64,000 nucleotides of DNA from JBBRHH01 sp963788015 (GTDB lineage: Bacteria; Planctomycetota; Phycisphaerae; Tepidisphaerales; Tepidisphaeraceae), in NCBI GenBank assembly GCA_963788015.1, contig CAWBEY010000012.1:496001-560000 (forward strand), read 5' to 3'. Numbering within the stretch: the stretch's first letter is position 1; each line of letters opens with the position of its first letter. Under the pieces are notes generated by a model that made no database searches, was not told the DNA's origin, and saw only the letters and a program-made list of their open reading frames with translations. The position numbers were made by a program, and so were the translations under genes. This document shows positions 9,549 to 18,383 of this stretch, piece by piece.

Positions 9549-9983
9549 ATGACGCTTTTGGCGCGATTGCAGGAGGACATGAAGGCGGCGATGAAGTCAG
9601 GCCAGAAGGAGAAGCTTGGGATCATCCGCATGCTCATCAGCGACGTCAAAAACATCGATTTACAGCCTAAAAAGCCCTCAGAAGAGGAGGCCGTCGCCGC
9701 TTATGCCAAGAAGGTGCGCAAGAGCGCCGAGGAGTACGAAAAGCTCGGAAAAACCGACGAGGTGGCCAAGCTAAAGAAGGAACTGGAAATCGTCGAATCC
9801 TACCTCCCCAGCAAGTTATCGGCCGAAGAAACCGAAAAACTTGTCGCTGACTTCCTCTCCAAACACACCTTTAAACCCGAGCAGATGGGCCAGGCGATGG
9901 GCTCGTTTATGAAGGCCCACGGAGCGCAGGTAGACCCGGCCATCGCCAACGCCGCGATACGGCGCGGGCTGAAGCAGGCTTAA
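9549..9983 (+). CDS. yqeY: GatB/YqeY-domain protein
   Basis: 144 residues, the full length of the YqeY family. The N-terminal helical part (LLARLQEDMKAAMKSGQKEK) is followed by the recognisable block IVESYLPSKLSAEE and a C-terminal GQAMGSFMKAHGAQVDPA, which corresponds to the tail domain of GatB that holds tRNA during amidation. Stand-alone YqeY proteins bind tRNA-like substrates, but their role is not settled. The frame is unbroken, and the downstream SDR gene starts three bases after the stop, suggesting one operon. Confidence 0.9.
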   Translation: MTLLARLQEDMKAAMKSGQKEKLGIIRMLISDVKNIDLQPKKPSEEEAVAAYAKKVRKSAEEYEKLGKTDEVAKLKKELEIVESYLPSKLSAEETEKLVADFLSKHTFKPEQMGQAMGSFMKAHGAQVDPAIANAAIRRGLKQA

Positions 9984-9986
9984 TCC

Positions 9987-10759
9987 ATGGCCTCCGCGTC
10001 ACTCAACATACTCCTCACCGGAGCAGCCAGCGGATTGGGACGGGGGCTTGCCACCTCCCTTTCCGAGCGTGGCCATGGCTTGTTCCTCACCGACCGCGAT
10101 GAGTCGGGTTTGCAGGAGACACTCCGGCTTCTGGGGCCGGCCGTAAACTACGCATCAGCGCCATGTTCTGGACGTCACGTCCGCCGCCGCCGTTGCCGAT
10201 TTCACCGCGACTATTGGAGATGCACGAGTCGATGTACTGATCAACAACGCCGGCCTGCAACACGTTTCGCACGTCGAAGATTTCCCCGAGCAACGCTGGG
10301 ACCTGCTGATCGACGTGATGCTGAAAGGCCCATTTCTCCTGACGCAGGCCCTCCTGCCGCGCATGCGGCAAAGCGGATTTGGGCGGATCATCAACATCGG
10401 CTCGATTCATTCCCTGGTGGCCTCGCCCTTCAAGTCGGCCTACGTCGCCGCCAAGCACGGCCTGCTGGGCCTGGCCAAGGTGGTGGCGTTGGAAGCGGCG
10501 GACGCGGACATTACCGTCAACACCATCTGCCCGGCCTACATCCGCACACCCCTGGTTGACGCTCAGATCAAGTCACAGGCACAGTCTCACGGCCTGTCGG
10601 AGCAGGAGGTCATCGACCGGATCATCCTCGAGCCGATGCCCAAGAAGAGTTTCATCACCATGGAAGAAGTGGCCGCGACGGCAGAGTTTTTGATGAGCCA
10701 TGCCGCGAAACATTACCGGGCAGACGATTGTGATCGATGGAGGATGGGTGGCGCGGTGA
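9987..10759 (+). CDS. 3-Hydroxybutyrate-dehydrogenase-like short-chain dehydrogenase, two frame breaks
   Basis: About 257 residues after two repairs (near 10165 and 10712), the usual SDR length. The N-terminus has the NAD-binding TGAASGLGRG; the middle frame reads VDVLINNAGLQHVSHVEDF, a sequence typical of 3-hydroxybutyrate dehydrogenases. The catalytic Ser is in NIGSIHS, and Tyr and Lys are in SAYVAAKHG. In the third frame the protein ends TGQTIVIDGGWVAR with a stop at 10757-10759, the standard SDR tail. It would oxidise 3-hydroxybutyrate to acetoacetate with NAD+. A related SDR activity cannot be excluded from sequence alone. Confidence 0.8.
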
Positions 10760-10764
10760 CAAGG

Positions 10765-11002
10765 TCATTTTTCGGACGCGCCGATCAAGTTTAAGCAGGG
10801 TTTCCTGCCGGGGTATGTGTTTGCCGGACTCGATTCGGCTGATGGTTTCCAGGCGCACGCCGGAGCGACGAGCCAGCTCAGTCTGCGTCCAATTGTGGCG
10901 GACGCGGTCGGTGATCAGATCGCGAGCGATGGAAATATCTATGGCGGCGCGGGCAGGCACGTTGCCGTGACTATCGGCTATTGGAGGGGCATGCGTCTTC
11001 AT
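10765..11002 (-). CDS. Small XRE-family helix-turn-helix regulator
   Basis: A Cro/CI-type HTH is plain: WTQTELARRSGVRLETISRIESGKHIP followed by QETLLKL. The ATG at 11002 is the first true ATG. The literal frame runs to 10655, antisense over the SDR end and without HTH-family character. A one-base slip near 10785 would end it as LKLDRASEK at 10765, just beyond the convergent SDR stop. I adopt that shorter form, about 79 aa. Its targets are unknown; no obvious toxin partner is adjacent. Confidence 0.68.
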
Positions 11003-11056
11003 CAAGCGATTGCGTGAAAAGTACAACCGGTTTCTCGCGACCTCAGCGGAGTCCGT

Positions 11057-12298
11057 TCACACCTTCCGGAAAACCAGCGACACATTATGCCCCCCAAAGC
11101 CGAAGCTGTTGCTCATGGCGCTGGTGACTTTCAGGTCGCGGGCTTTGTTGGGGATGTAGTCCAGGTCGCATTCGACATCCGGGCACTCGAGGTTGATCGT
11201 CGGCGGGACGAGATTGCGATGAACGGCCAGGGCAGTGATCACCGCCTCGACGCCGCCGCTGGCGCCAAGCAAGTGGCCGATCTGGCTCTTGGTGGAGCTG
11301 ATGGCAAGTTTTTTCGCGTGCGGGCCGAACGTGGTCTTTACCGCCCGTGTTTCGGCCAGATCGCCCAGCGGCGTGCTGGTGCCGTGGGCGTTGATGTAAT
11401 CAATGGAATCAGGCGTTTGCCCGGCATCCTTGAGCGCCAGAGACATGGCCAATGAAGCGCCCTTGCCGTTTTCGTGGGGCGCAGTGATGTGTGAAGCGTC
11501 GCCGCTCATGCCATAGCCGACCAACTCGGCGTAGATGCGAGCGCCGCGCTTTTTCGCGTGCTCGTATTCTTCGACGATTACAACGCCGGCCCCTTCGCTC
11601 ATCACAAAGCCATCGCGGTCCTTGTCAAATGGGCGGCTGGCGCGGGCGGGATCTTCGTTGCGCGTGGAGAGGGCGCGAGCGGCACAGAAGCTGGCCATGC
11701 CCAGTTCGCACAAAGCGGCCTCGGACCCGCCGGCGATCATCACTTCAGCCATTTCGTGCTGGATGAATCGTGCGGCATCGCCGATGGCGTGTGCAGCCGG
11801 TCGCGCACGCGGTGGCGACGGCGGTATTCGGGCCGTTGATCTTAAACAGGATGGAGACGTTGCCGCTGGCGGCATTGACCATCAGCCGCGGCACAGTGAA
11901 GGGGCTGACGCGGGAGACGCCGCGCTCGCGGAGGATTTTGTCCTGCTCCTGGAGCGTCTCAATGCCGCCGATCCCAGAGCCGATGACGACGCCGCAGCGG
12001 TACGGATCTTCCGTCGCGAAGTCGAGTCCGGAATCCTTGACGGCGTTGATCGAGGCGGCGATTCCGAACTGTCCGAAGCGGTCGAGGCGCTTGGCTTCGC
12101 GGGCGTCGATTCCGTAGCGCGTGATGTCAAACTTCGCGCACTCGCCGCCAAACCGAACGGGGTAGCGCTGGGGTCCCAGCGCGTGATGGGGCCAATGCCG
12201 CTCTTGCCAATGCAGACATTTTCCCAGAGCTCGTCGGCGGATTCGCCCAGGGAAGTAATGACCCCAAGACCGGTGATAACAACGCGGCGTTTGTTCAT
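11057..12298 (-). CDS. fabF: 3-Oxoacyl-[ACP] synthase II (KAS II), two frame breaks
   Basis: About 414 residues across three frames: start MNKRRVVITGLGVITSLG, a slip near 12150, middle part with AVATACATG (catalytic Cys), a slip near 11803, then AHAIGDAARFIQ onwards. The two catalytic His are in NAHGTSTPLGD and GHLLGASGG, and the protein ends NSFGFGGHNVSLVFRK, as in FabF. It elongates acyl-ACP with malonyl-ACP. It closes the operon after acpP with a gap of about 100 bases. Both breaks fall in otherwise perfectly conserved sequence. Confidence 0.92.
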
Positions 12299-12399
12299 AG
12301 AAACTAATGGTCACCCGCCGGGCACTCATCGCCATCGGCGGATCTTGCAATCCGCTGGCGGCGAAGGACGCGCGACAGAGCGACACCTTGTGATGAGCA

Positions 12400-12639
12400 T
12401 TACTTGCTGGAATGCTCTTTGATGTAATCGATGGCCTGTCCAACGGTTTGGATCTTTTCGGCCTCTTCGTCCGGGATGGAAAGTTCGAATGCATCTTCGA
12501 ATTCCATAACCAACTCCACGGTGTCAAGGGAATCAGCGTTCAAATCGTTGATAAAGTGTGTCTCGCGAGTGATCTCGCTTTTGTCCACACCCATCTGTTC
12601 GCTGACAATTTCGATGACCTTCTGCTCGATGTCGTCCAT
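12400..12639 (-). CDS. acpP: Acyl carrier protein
   Basis: 79 residues, acidic, with the 4'-phosphopantetheine site DLNADSLDTVELVMEFED (Ser37). Length and motif match housekeeping AcpP. It lies between fabG and fabF, the classic order. It carries the growing acyl chain for FabD, FabH, FabG, FabF and PlsX, all encoded in this operon. The frame is intact. The 136 bases upstream contain a palindrome, so acpP may have its own promoter. Confidence 0.97.
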   Translation of the reverse strand: MDDIEQKVIEIVSEQMGVDKSEITRETHFINDLNADSLDTVELVMEFEDAFELSIPDEEAEKIQTVGQAIDYIKEHSSK

Positions 12640-12749
12640 ATTTTTCCTACCTGCCCTGTCTAAGCGCTAAAACCCTGTCCACACACGAGGGACTGGGGAT
12701 GTGGCGCAAACTATAGCGGTGAGAGGCCGCTTTTCAACTTCAACCTATC

Positions 12750-12768
12750 GGGTGGGCACTGCCCACCC
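12750..12768. repeat. REP-like palindrome between fabG and acpP
   Basis: GGGTGGGC - ACT - GCCCACCC forms a perfect 8-bp stem with a three-base loop, flanked by a CCTATC / TACG context. It lies just after the fabG stop (minus strand). It has no T-run; it could act as a transcript-stabilising REP hairpin or weak terminator. Confidence 0.5.
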
Positions 12769-12775
12769 TACGTTC

Positions 12776-13513
12776 TTACATCACCATGCCGCCGTCCACG
12801 CAGATCACCTGACCTGTTACATAGCTGGCGTCGGGGGAGGCGAGGAAGGCCACCACGCCCGCAATTTCTTCCGGCTGACCAAAACGCTTGAGGGGGATGT
12901 GCCCTTTAACCGCGTCCTTGATCTGATCGTTGAGCACATGCGTCATGTCCGTGGTAATGAATCCGGGAGCCACCACGTTGCAAGTGATATTTTTCCCAGC
13001 CAATTCCTTGGCCACCGATTTCGACAGCCCGATCAAGCCGGCTTTGCTGGCGGCGTAGTTGGCCTGCCCGGCATTGCCGACGACGCCCGCAACTGAGCTG
13101 ATGTTGATGATCCGTCCACCCCGTGCACGCATCATCGGCCGGGCGGCGGAGCGAATGGCCACAAACGCGCTTTTAAGATTGGTCGCGATGACGCTGTCAA
13201 AGTCTTCGTCGTCCATCCGAAGAATCAGCCCGTCCTTCGTGATGCCGGCATTATTGACCAGCACATCCAGCCGGCCATGCTTCTCAGCGGCATTTTCAAT
13301 CGCTTCGGCAAAAGCCTTCGCATCCGCAATGTCGCAGGCCAATGGCTCGGCCGATCCCCCTTCGGCCACGATAGAAGCGCAGAGTTCGGCCAGCTTATCG
13401 GCGCTGCGGGCGACGGCAACGACATGAAAGCCGTCCTTGGCGAAACGCCGCACAATGGCCGCGCCAATGCCGCGCGAGCCGCCGGTGATAAATGCGACAC
13501 GTTGAGGGGTCAT
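12776..13513 (-). CDS. fabG: 3-Oxoacyl-[ACP] reductase
   Basis: 245 residues, uninterrupted. The NADPH-binding motif is TGGSRGIGAAI, the NNAG motif is present (VLVNNAGITKDGL), the catalytic Ser lies in ISSVAG and the Tyr/Lys pair in ANYAASKAG. The C-terminus VTGQVICVDGGMVM is typical of FabG. It reduces 3-oxoacyl-ACP in each elongation round. Its ATG overlaps the fabD stop (ATGA), so the two are translationally coupled. Confidence 0.96.
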   Translation of the reverse strand: MTPQRVAFITGGSRGIGAAIVRRFAKDGFHVVAVARSADKLAELCASIVAEGGSAEPLACDIADAKAFAEAIENAAEKHGRLDVLVNNAGITKDGLILRMDDEDFDSVIATNLKSAFVAIRSAARPMMRARGGRIINISSVAGVVGNAGQANYAASKAGLIGLSKSVAKELAGKNITCNVVAPGFITTDMTHVLNDQIKDAVKGHIPLKRFGQPEEIAGVVAFLASPDASYVTGQVICVDGGMVM

Positions 13514-14464
13514 GAGATTCTCCCTGCGAGGCTTTGGCCGGCGGTGAGGGCATCGGCGGTGGCGAGGCTTTCAACAGGCAACCGCCGGTTGATCTTCTTG
13601 GCAAGCCCGGTGAGGGTGCGGCCAGGGGCAAGCTCGACAAATCGATAATCCGGGTTGGCGATCAAAGCCGTCATCGTCTGCTCCCACAGCACCGGCTTGA
13701 CCACCTGCTGCACCAGCAGCGCCTTGGTTGACCGCGGCGTCGCCGTGCGGCTTGCCGGTGACGTTGGCATACACGGCCGCGCACGGCGCCTGGAACGAAA
13801 CCGATGCCAGTTCCTGGCTCATCCGATCCGCCGCCGATTGCATCAGCGGACTGTGAAACGCCCCGGCCACCTTCAGCACAACCGCCCGCAGCCCGGCACC
13901 TTCGGCGCCTTGCACCAACCGCTCGCAGGCAGAGGCCGAGCCCGAAACAACGATTTGTCCGGGTGCGTTAAAATTGGCCGGCGCAAGCACATCTCCCTGG
14001 GCGCAGTCATCGCAGAGCTTTTGCACGGCCGCGGCATCCCCGCCCATAACCGCCACCATGCCGCTTGGGGTCGCGTCGGCCGCTTCCTGCATATACCGGC
14101 CACGGGCGGCCACGAGTCGAAGACCTTCTTCAAACGTATAGACGCCGGCAAGATGCAGAGCGGTGTATTCACCCAGACTCAGGCCCGCATAGACGCCGAC
14201 CGCCTGCGGATCGATCAAGGTGGCCTCGCACGCAGCGCGGAAACAGGCGACGCTGGTGGTATAGATCGCTGGCTGGCTGATGTCGGTTTGATTGAGCCGT
14301 TCTTCCGGGCCTTCAAAGCAGATCTTCGCCAGATCAAATTTCAGCACCGCGCGAGCTTCCTCAAACACTCCGCGGGCGGCCGAGGAGGATTCATAAAAAT
14401 CTTTCCCCATGCCGACGACTTGCGCACCTTGGCCGGGACAGAGAATGCAGATGTTGTTGGCCAT
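13510..14464 (-). CDS. fabD: Malonyl-CoA:ACP transacylase (one frame break)
   Basis: About 318 residues after one slip near 13745. N-terminal CPGQGAQVVGMG, nucleophile Ser in GLSLGEYTAL, catalytic His in AGAFHSPLM, and C-terminal FVELAPGRTLTGLAKKI are all FabD signatures. It loads malonyl groups onto ACP for FabH and FabF. It ends in a four-base overlap with fabG and starts 46 bases after fabH. The break falls in the conserved NVTGKPH region and is probably a sequence error. Confidence 0.92.
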
Positions 14465-14471
14465 CAGTTGA

Positions 14472-14504
14472 GGGTTCAGGGTTCGGGTTCGGGGTTCGGG
14501 GTTT
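14472..14504. repeat. Short GGGTTC-type tandem repeat between fabH and fabD
   Basis: Five imperfect units of 6-7 bases (GGGTTCA, GGGTTC, GGGTTC, GGGGTTC, GGGGTTT) fill the intergenic gap. A similar run occurs at 59768-59792. No function is apparent. Confidence 0.5.
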
Positions 14505-14509
14505 AGAAA

Positions 14510-15499
14510 TTAAACTCGCACCACGGCATTGGCCCAGGTGAGACCTGCGCCGAAGGCGACGAAGATGATCACGTCTCCGGTGCGAATCAATCCACCCCGC
14601 CACGCCTCATCCAACGCGATTGGAATCGAGGCGGCCGAGGTGTTTCCATATTTGGCGATGTTGACGAAGGCTTTTTCAGGGGCCAGATGCAGCTTTTCCA
14701 TGGCCGAATCAATGATGCGCTGGTTGACCTGATGCGGCACGATCAGGCTCACCTGATCCGTCGTCAGCTCACATTTTCGCATCGCGTCCTGCATCAATTC
14801 GGTGAAGCGCTGGACCGCAAATTTGTAGACCTCCCGGCCTTTGATCTGCATGTACTGCTTGCGGTCGGCCAGCATGGCCGCGTCAACCGGGTGACGGCTG
14901 CCCGGCTTGCAATAGAGCATTTCCCAGCCGTTGCCGTCGGAATGGAGACTAGAATAAACCACGCCGCGGTTGGCGTCGTTGTCGCGCTTCAGAACCACCG
15001 CGCCGGCGCCATCGCCAAAAAGGATACAGCTTCCACGGTCGGTGTAGTCGGTAGCGCGGCTCAGCGTTTCAGAGCCGATCACCAGGACGTTGTTATACCG
15101 CCCGGCCTTGATGAAGCATGCCCCAGTCTCAAGGGCATAAAGAAACCCACTGCAAGCGGCTGTAACGTCAAAAGCGGGAGTGGAATTAAGCCCCAGGCCG
15201 GCGGCGATGAAGCAGGCTGTGGACGGAAACTGCATCTCCGGCGTAACGGTGGCGCAGACAATCAGATCAAGATCCTGGGGAGTGAGGCCAGCCGCTTCGA
15301 GTGCTTTCTTGGCGGCCGCAATCCCCATGCTGGCAGTGGTTTCGCCGGGGCCGGCGATGCGGCGTTCGCGGATGCCCGTGCGCTGGACGATCCACTCGTC
15401 GTTGGTATCCACCATCTTCGAAATATCGTCATTGGTGAGACGCTTTTCGGGCAGGAAGCTACCGGTGCCGGCGATGATGGCTCCAACTGAACTGGACAT
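14510..15499 (-). CDS. fabH: 3-Oxoacyl-[ACP] synthase III (KAS III)
   Basis: 329 residues from the ATG at 15499 (MSSSVGAIIAGTGSFLPEK); the frame is open upstream, but this start gives the family N-terminus. Catalytic Cys in DVTAACSGFLYAL, His in VPHQVNQRII and Asn in YGNTSAASIP form the FabH triad. It starts fatty-acid synthesis by condensing acetyl-CoA (or a branched primer) with malonyl-ACP. It sits 74 bases after plsX in the operon and is uninterrupted. Confidence 0.96.
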   Translation of the reverse strand: MSSSVGAIIAGTGSFLPEKRLTNDDISKMVDTNDEWIVQRTGIRERRIAGPGETTASMGIAAAKKALEAAGLTPQDLDLIVCATVTPEMQFPSTACFIAAGLGLNSTPAFDVTAACSGFLYALETGACFIKAGRYNNVLVIGSETLSRATDYTDRGSCILFGDGAGAVVLKRDNDANRGVVYSSLHSDGNGWEMLYCKPGSRHPVDAAMLADRKQYMQIKGREVYKFAVQRFTELMQDAMRKCELTTDQVSLIVPHQVNQRIIDSAMEKLHLAPEKAFVNIAKYGNTSAASIPIALDEAWRGGLIRTGDVIIFVAFGAGLTWANAVVRV

Positions 15500-15572
15500 T
15501 GATCCTTGATCTTCCAAAGGTTGTTCGCGGTTGCAAGGCGTGCACCCGCGCACGCCGAAATAATCTTCCCCA

Positions 15573-16598
15573 TTAATCTTCGTTGACCGGGATGCTCTGG
15601 GCAATTTTTTCGATCATCCGCTGGTTGACGCCGCTCTGCACCAGTTTCTTGGCCACGCGGATCGCATTCATAATCGCCTTGCTGTCGGATCGGCCATGGC
15701 AAATAAGGCTATACCCGCTCACCCCCAAAAGCGGCGCACCGCCATGCTCCTGAAAATCGTGTATTTTGTATAGCTTGCGCATTACCGGCTTGAAGCGCTC
15801 CAGCAAGTCGGGAGCGTCTTCTTCCAACTCGCTCATGATGGTTTTAAACAGCCCCTCGGCCAAGCCCTCAGTGAGCTTCAGGACAATGTTCCCCACAAAC
15901 CCGTCGCACACAACCACATCCACCACCCCCCGAAAGAGGTCGCGCCCTTCGACGTTTCCCACGAAATTGATGAGCGGCTCATCGCGCATCAGCTTGCGCG
16001 AATCTTTAACGATGGCCGTCCCTTTGGCATCTTCCTCACCGATGGAGAGCAGGCCCACGCGCGGGTTGGCAATGCCCTCGACGGCCGTCGCATAAGCGCC
16101 GGCCATGATCGCATACTGCTGGAGATGCTTGGGCTTTGGCGTGATGTTGGCGCCGCAGTCACAAATGACAACCGGCCCGTAAAGCGTCGGGAAAACGACC
16201 GCGATCCCGGGACGGCTGACGCCCGGCAAGGTTCGCATTCGAAGCTGAGCCGCCGCCACGCAGGCGCCGGTGTTGCCGGCCGATATCACCGCGTCGGCTT
16301 CCCCCTTGGCCGCCAGCTTGCACATCACGGCGATAGAACTGTCCGGCTTGGAACGAATCGCCTCCACCGGAGGCTCGTCCATGGCGATCACCTGCGTGGT
16401 GGGAACGATCTGGTAGTGGGTTTTCTGATCGGCACTCAGGCCGCTTTCGAGCAGGCCGGCGCGGATAGCGGTTTCATCTCCGACCAGGAGGATGCGATCG
16501 TCGGCGTCCAATAGAGGAGCGGCCTCCCAGCAGCCTTTAAGAATGGCTTGGGGCGCCCGGTCACCACCCATCACATCCACTGCCGCGCACAAGTGCAC
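15573..16598 (-). CDS. plsX: Phosphate acyltransferase PlsX
   Basis: 341 residues, normal for PlsX. N-terminal AVDVMGGDRAPQAILKG is the family hallmark; ISAGNTGACVAAA, VCDGFVGNIVLKLTEGL and the C-terminal HGGAPLLGVSGYSLICHG follow in order. It makes acyl-phosphate from acyl-ACP for phospholipid synthesis and is membrane-associated in other bacteria. It lies 21 bases after rpmF, the common rpmF-plsX pairing. The frame is intact. Confidence 0.96.
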   Translation of the reverse strand: MHLCAAVDVMGGDRAPQAILKGCWEAAPLLDADDRILLVGDETAIRAGLLESGLSADQKTHYQIVPTTQVIAMDEPPVEAIRSKPDSSIAVMCKLAAKGEADAVISAGNTGACVAAAQLRMRTLPGVSRPGIAVVFPTLYGPVVICDCGANITPKPKHLQQYAIMAGAYATAVEGIANPRVGLLSIGEEDAKGTAIVKDSRKLMRDEPLINFVGNVEGRDLFRGVVDVVVCDGFVGNIVLKLTEGLAEGLFKTIMSELEEDAPDLLERFKPVMRKLYKIHDFQEHGGAPLLGVSGYSLICHGRSDSKAIMNAIRVAKKLVQSGVNQRMIEKIAQSIPVNED

Positions 16599-16619
16599 TC
16601 CTTCTTGAAGGGCCCGGGG

Positions 16620-16805
16620 TTACTCAGTCTCTTGCTCAACCTGAAGAGCAAGCTTGGGATTGACATAACCGCAGTTGTCGCAGGCACAGTGCGGGAGCTT
16701 GGCGGTGCTGCATTGCGGGCAGCGAACATAGTGTACGGGCTTGAGCGCATGATGCGAACGACGCCGGCGCTTGCGGCTTTTGCTGATTTTCTGGACCGGT
16801 TGCAT
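16620..16805 (-). CDS. rpmF: 50S ribosomal protein L32
   Basis: 61 residues from the ATG at 16805 (MQPVQKISKSRKRRRRSHHA). The basic N-terminus followed by VRCPQCSTAKLPHCACDNCG is the zinc-binding L32 ribbon with all four cysteines. A longer frame up to 16862 adds non-conserved sequence. It heads the rpmF-plsX-fab operon, coupling ribosome and membrane synthesis. Confidence 0.95.
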   Translation of the reverse strand: MQPVQKISKSRKRRRRSHHALKPVHYVRCPQCSTAKLPHCACDNCGYVNPKLALQVEQETE

Positions 16806-16910
16806 GACTTCTCCGATGCTGGAGCGAAACCTGTGGACTGACTCACAAACCTTAAGCGGCAAACGTTATAATGGGGTGGCCCCGAGGCCGCCTGAACATA
16901 AAAATGCAAC

Positions 16911-16929
16911 GGCGGGTATAAAACCCGCC
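16911..16929. other. Stem-loop upstream of rpmF
   Basis: GGCGGGT - ATAAA - ACCCGCC gives a perfect 7-bp stem about 105 bases upstream of the rpmF start. It could belong to the operon leader or terminate a preceding transcript. No T-run is present. Apart from this and the doubtful small frame at 16994-17191, I see nothing else in 16806-17330. Confidence 0.35.
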
Positions 16930-16993
16930 GCCAACCGCGTAGGGGGAGTACGTTATGGGGGGGCGGTCCCGATGTCAAGCCATTGGCGATATT

Positions 16994-17191
16994 TCAAATC
17001 ATCACGTAACTCGATAATGCGTGACACTTTCGGCGAGAAGGCCGGTCTGCTTCAGCAATTCCCACGCCGCCCCTTTTTTTGCCGAGCAATTCCCCCAACT
17101 CCGTCACAGTTATCCTCGCCTGCTCCACCAGCATGCGCAACACCTGTGACAGCGACACGCAGCCATCGCTCTCCCAAGATCGATTCCCCAT
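16994..17191 (-). CDS. Possible small protein, unknown
   Basis: 65 residues starting MGNRSWESDGCVSLSQVLRM and containing VEQARITVTELGELLGKK. A run of seven A on the coding strand near 17076 may hide a slip, in which case the end would read GAAWELLKQTGLLAES. It fills an otherwise empty gap and has a plausible helical core, but I recognise no family and cannot exclude chance. Confidence 0.25.
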   Translation of the reverse strand: MGNRSWESDGCVSLSQVLRMLVEQARITVTELGELLGKKRGGVGIAEADRPSRRKCHALSSYVMI

Positions 17192-17330
17192 CTGGTCACT
17201 ATTCTCCTATTCCGTCCGCCATCACACGGCGCAATACATCTTCCCGTTCACCCCCATCACCTCCGCAAGGCTGCGACTTGTAATACCGCCCACGGCCTAC
17301 CGACTACTGCCCACTGACTACTACTGCCCA

Positions 17331-18215
17331 CTATCCCCCCGCCCCAGCATTCTCCTCCACCTGCCCCACATTCTTACACCCCGGGATCACGCTGCTCACC
17401 GCCGGATCGCGCAGGCACCACGCCAGCGCCCACTGCGCCATCCCCACCCCCGCCGGCACCTCCTCCCGCGCGATCTTCTCCACCTCCCGCAGCTTTTCAT
17501 CAATTTTCGCCTGATCACTCCCGCTCCGCTGATCCTTCCCAAGAAACTTCGCACCCGGCCGATACTTCCCGCTCAAAAAACCGCTCGCCAGCGGCACCCG
17601 CGCCAACACCCCCAAATCCTGCCGCTTCGCAATTTCAAACACCTTCTCCTCCGGCCGACGATCCAGCCGATTATAAATCACCTGCAACACCTCCACCCCC
17701 GCCCCCGCCGACCCCTCCGCCTGATGCCCGTAATCCAACCCCCCACTGATCGAGTTGCCAATGTGCCGCACCTTCCCGGCCTTCACCTGCTGCTTCAGCG
17801 CCTCGCGCAACGCTGCATCATCAAACTCCGCATCCCGCACCGAGTGATACTGCAAAATGTCCACATAATCCGTCCGCAGCGCCCGCAGCGATTCCTCCAG
17901 TTGCGTCACCATATCCCGCGCCGACCGCTCATCGGTCCGATCCATATACCCATGAAACTTGTGCCCAAACTTCGTGGCCACAACCCACTTCTCCCGCTCC
18001 CCCTCGATCGCCCGCCCGATCAGCGCCTCCGAAAGATGATCCCCATAGCACTCGGCCGTATCGATCAAATTAATCCCCAACTCCCTCCCTCGCCGCAACA
18101 TGGCCGTCACCTCCTCCTGCCCAAAATCCTTCCCCCACTCCCCGCCAAACTGCCAGGTCCCCATCCCAATAACGGAAACCTCCAGCCCCGTCGTCCCCAA
18201 CCGCCGATACTTCAT
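17331..18215 (-). CDS. Aldo/keto reductase
   Basis: 294 residues from the ATG at 18215 (MKYRRLGTTGLEVS). AKR landmarks in order: GMGTWQFGG, the catalytic Asp/Tyr in LIDTAECYG, Lys in VATKFGHK, His in DILQYHSV, and the C-terminal NADP-binding part ending SSVIPGCKNVGQVEENAGAGG. It is a cytosolic NADPH-dependent oxidoreductase of the AKR5/YajO-like group, substrate unknown. The tail is slightly short for the family, so a slip close to the stop is possible. It is transcribed with no evident partner. Confidence 0.88.
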   Translation of the reverse strand: MKYRRLGTTGLEVSVIGMGTWQFGGEWGKDFGQEEVTAMLRRGRELGINLIDTAECYGDHLSEALIGRAIEGEREKWVVATKFGHKFHGYMDRTDERSARDMVTQLEESLRALRTDYVDILQYHSVRDAEFDDAALREALKQQVKAGKVRHIGNSISGGLDYGHQAEGSAGAGVEVLQVIYNRLDRRPEEKVFEIAKRQDLGVLARVPLASGFLSGKYRPGAKFLGKDQRSGSDQAKIDEKLREVEKIAREEVPAGVGMAQWALAWCLRDPAVSSVIPGCKNVGQVEENAGAGG

Positions 18216-18263
18216 AAAAACTCCGTCCACCCCAAACTTCAACATGCTAATAGTGAATAGTGG

Positions 18264-18282
18264 CTCGGGCGCCCCGCCCGAG
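18264..18282. repeat. REP-like palindrome, copy 1 of a family
   Basis: CTCGGGCG - CCC - CGCCCGAG is a perfect 8-bp stem in a GTGGC...GTCTTC context. A second copy at 31480-31499 has the same architecture with paired substitutions in the stem. It lies between the aldo/keto reductase start and the DUF1080 gene. Confidence 0.6.
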
Positions 18283-18383
18283 TCTTCAAACAAAAAATCT
18301 AATTTCCCCTTTCACCAAACGCACCGCATCCTAAAACTCTCTCCCCTCCGTGCCCTCCGTGGCTCCGTGGTGAAAATCCTTCC

